Assembly: GCA_013152075.1 (NCBI GenBank)
Contig: JAADHD010000026.1
Coordinates: 1 to 5,966 of the forward strand
Length of the DNA stretch: 5,966 nt
Origin: Verrucomicrobiota bacterium
Lineage (GTDB): Bacteria > Verrucomicrobiota > Verrucomicrobiia > Verrucomicrobiales > DEV007
Reading direction: 5' to 3'
Below are positions 5,931-5,966 of this stretch, piece by piece. The notes below the pieces were generated by a model. That model was not told the origin of the DNA, ran no database searches, and was given only the letters and a program-made list of their open reading frames with translations. Numbering within the stretch: the first letter of the stretch is position 1; each line of letters opens with the position of its first letter. The translations under genes and the position numbers were made by a program.

Positions 5931-5966
5931 GTGTTACCACCCCTCAAACCCATTGCCATGAAAGAA
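5931..5966 (+). CDS. cas1: Cas1e integrase, first 12 codons (partial)
   Basis: Twelve codons from GTG at 5931 read M-L-P-P-L-K-P-I-A-M-K-E up to the window edge. This aligns with the N-terminus of E. coli Cas1 (M-T-W-L-P-L-N-P-I-P-L-K-D-R), sharing L-P, a P-I pair and the basic-acidic K-D/E. Cas1 is the integrase that inserts new spacers together with Cas2. AAGGA at 5918-5922 lies eight bases before the GTG, which supports this start, and the toxin stop is 24 bp upstream. Position fits too: cas1 is the next expected gene after cas6e in type I-E. With so few residues the call depends heavily on context. Confidence 0.8.
   Translation, partial: MLPPLKPIAMKE

Noticed and set aside
4988..5931. 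CCTCG at 4988-4992 and 5927-5931 as a target-site duplication flanking the toxin-antitoxin insertion
   Set aside because: Five bases can easily match by chance in the flanks searched, and no transposase or terminal inverted repeats accompany it.
1..5966. A CRISPR array in the window
   Set aside because: No stretch shows regularly spaced direct repeats of about 28-29 bases; the array probably lies downstream of cas2.

Overview
The window is an interior slice of a type I-E CRISPR-Cas operon, all on the + strand. It holds the 3' end of cas3, the five complete Cascade genes in canonical order (casA/cse1/cas8e, casB/cse2, casC/cas7e, casD/cas5e, casE/cas6e), and the first 12 codons of cas1e at the right edge. 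The Cascade genes are tightly packed. ATGA overlaps join cas3-casA, casA-casB and casB-casC, one base separates casC-casD, and casD-casE overlap by 14 bp, so they are surely one transcript with coupled translation. No CRISPR repeat lies in the window; the array is expected beyond cas1-cas2.

The unusual part is between casE and cas1, where type I-E operons normally run directly from cas6e to cas1. Here about 0.95 kb is interposed on the same strand. It consists of a 103-bp non-coding gap (the only sizeable one in the window), a 107-residue antitoxin that looks like a Phd/YefM head fused to a UPF0175 tail, and a DUF3368-type PIN-domain toxin gene that overlaps the antitoxin gene by 8 bp and appears to start at TTG. 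The gap holds a 32-bp near-palindrome plus an extra half-site just upstream of the antitoxin, overlapping a weak candidate promoter. This is what one expects of an autoregulated type II toxin-antitoxin operator. The cas1 gene then resumes 24 bp after the toxin stop with its own ribosome binding site and a GTG start.

Working together: cas3 would supply the target-degrading nuclease-helicase, casA-E the crRNA-guided surveillance complex, with casE also processing the crRNA, and cas1 (with cas2 presumably following) spacer acquisition. A toxin-antitoxin pair in the middle of the operon could act as an addiction element that penalises loss or silencing of the cas locus, or could link failed immunity to dormancy; this role is inference. 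A second oddity is Cas7e, which is about 100 residues longer than the E. coli protein because of a lysine-rich, AT-richer insert.

Base composition (roughly 45-50% GC by hand counts of samples) and the protein style fit a mesophilic bacterium, most likely a proteobacterium. The organism cannot be named from the sequence, and that assignment is low confidence.
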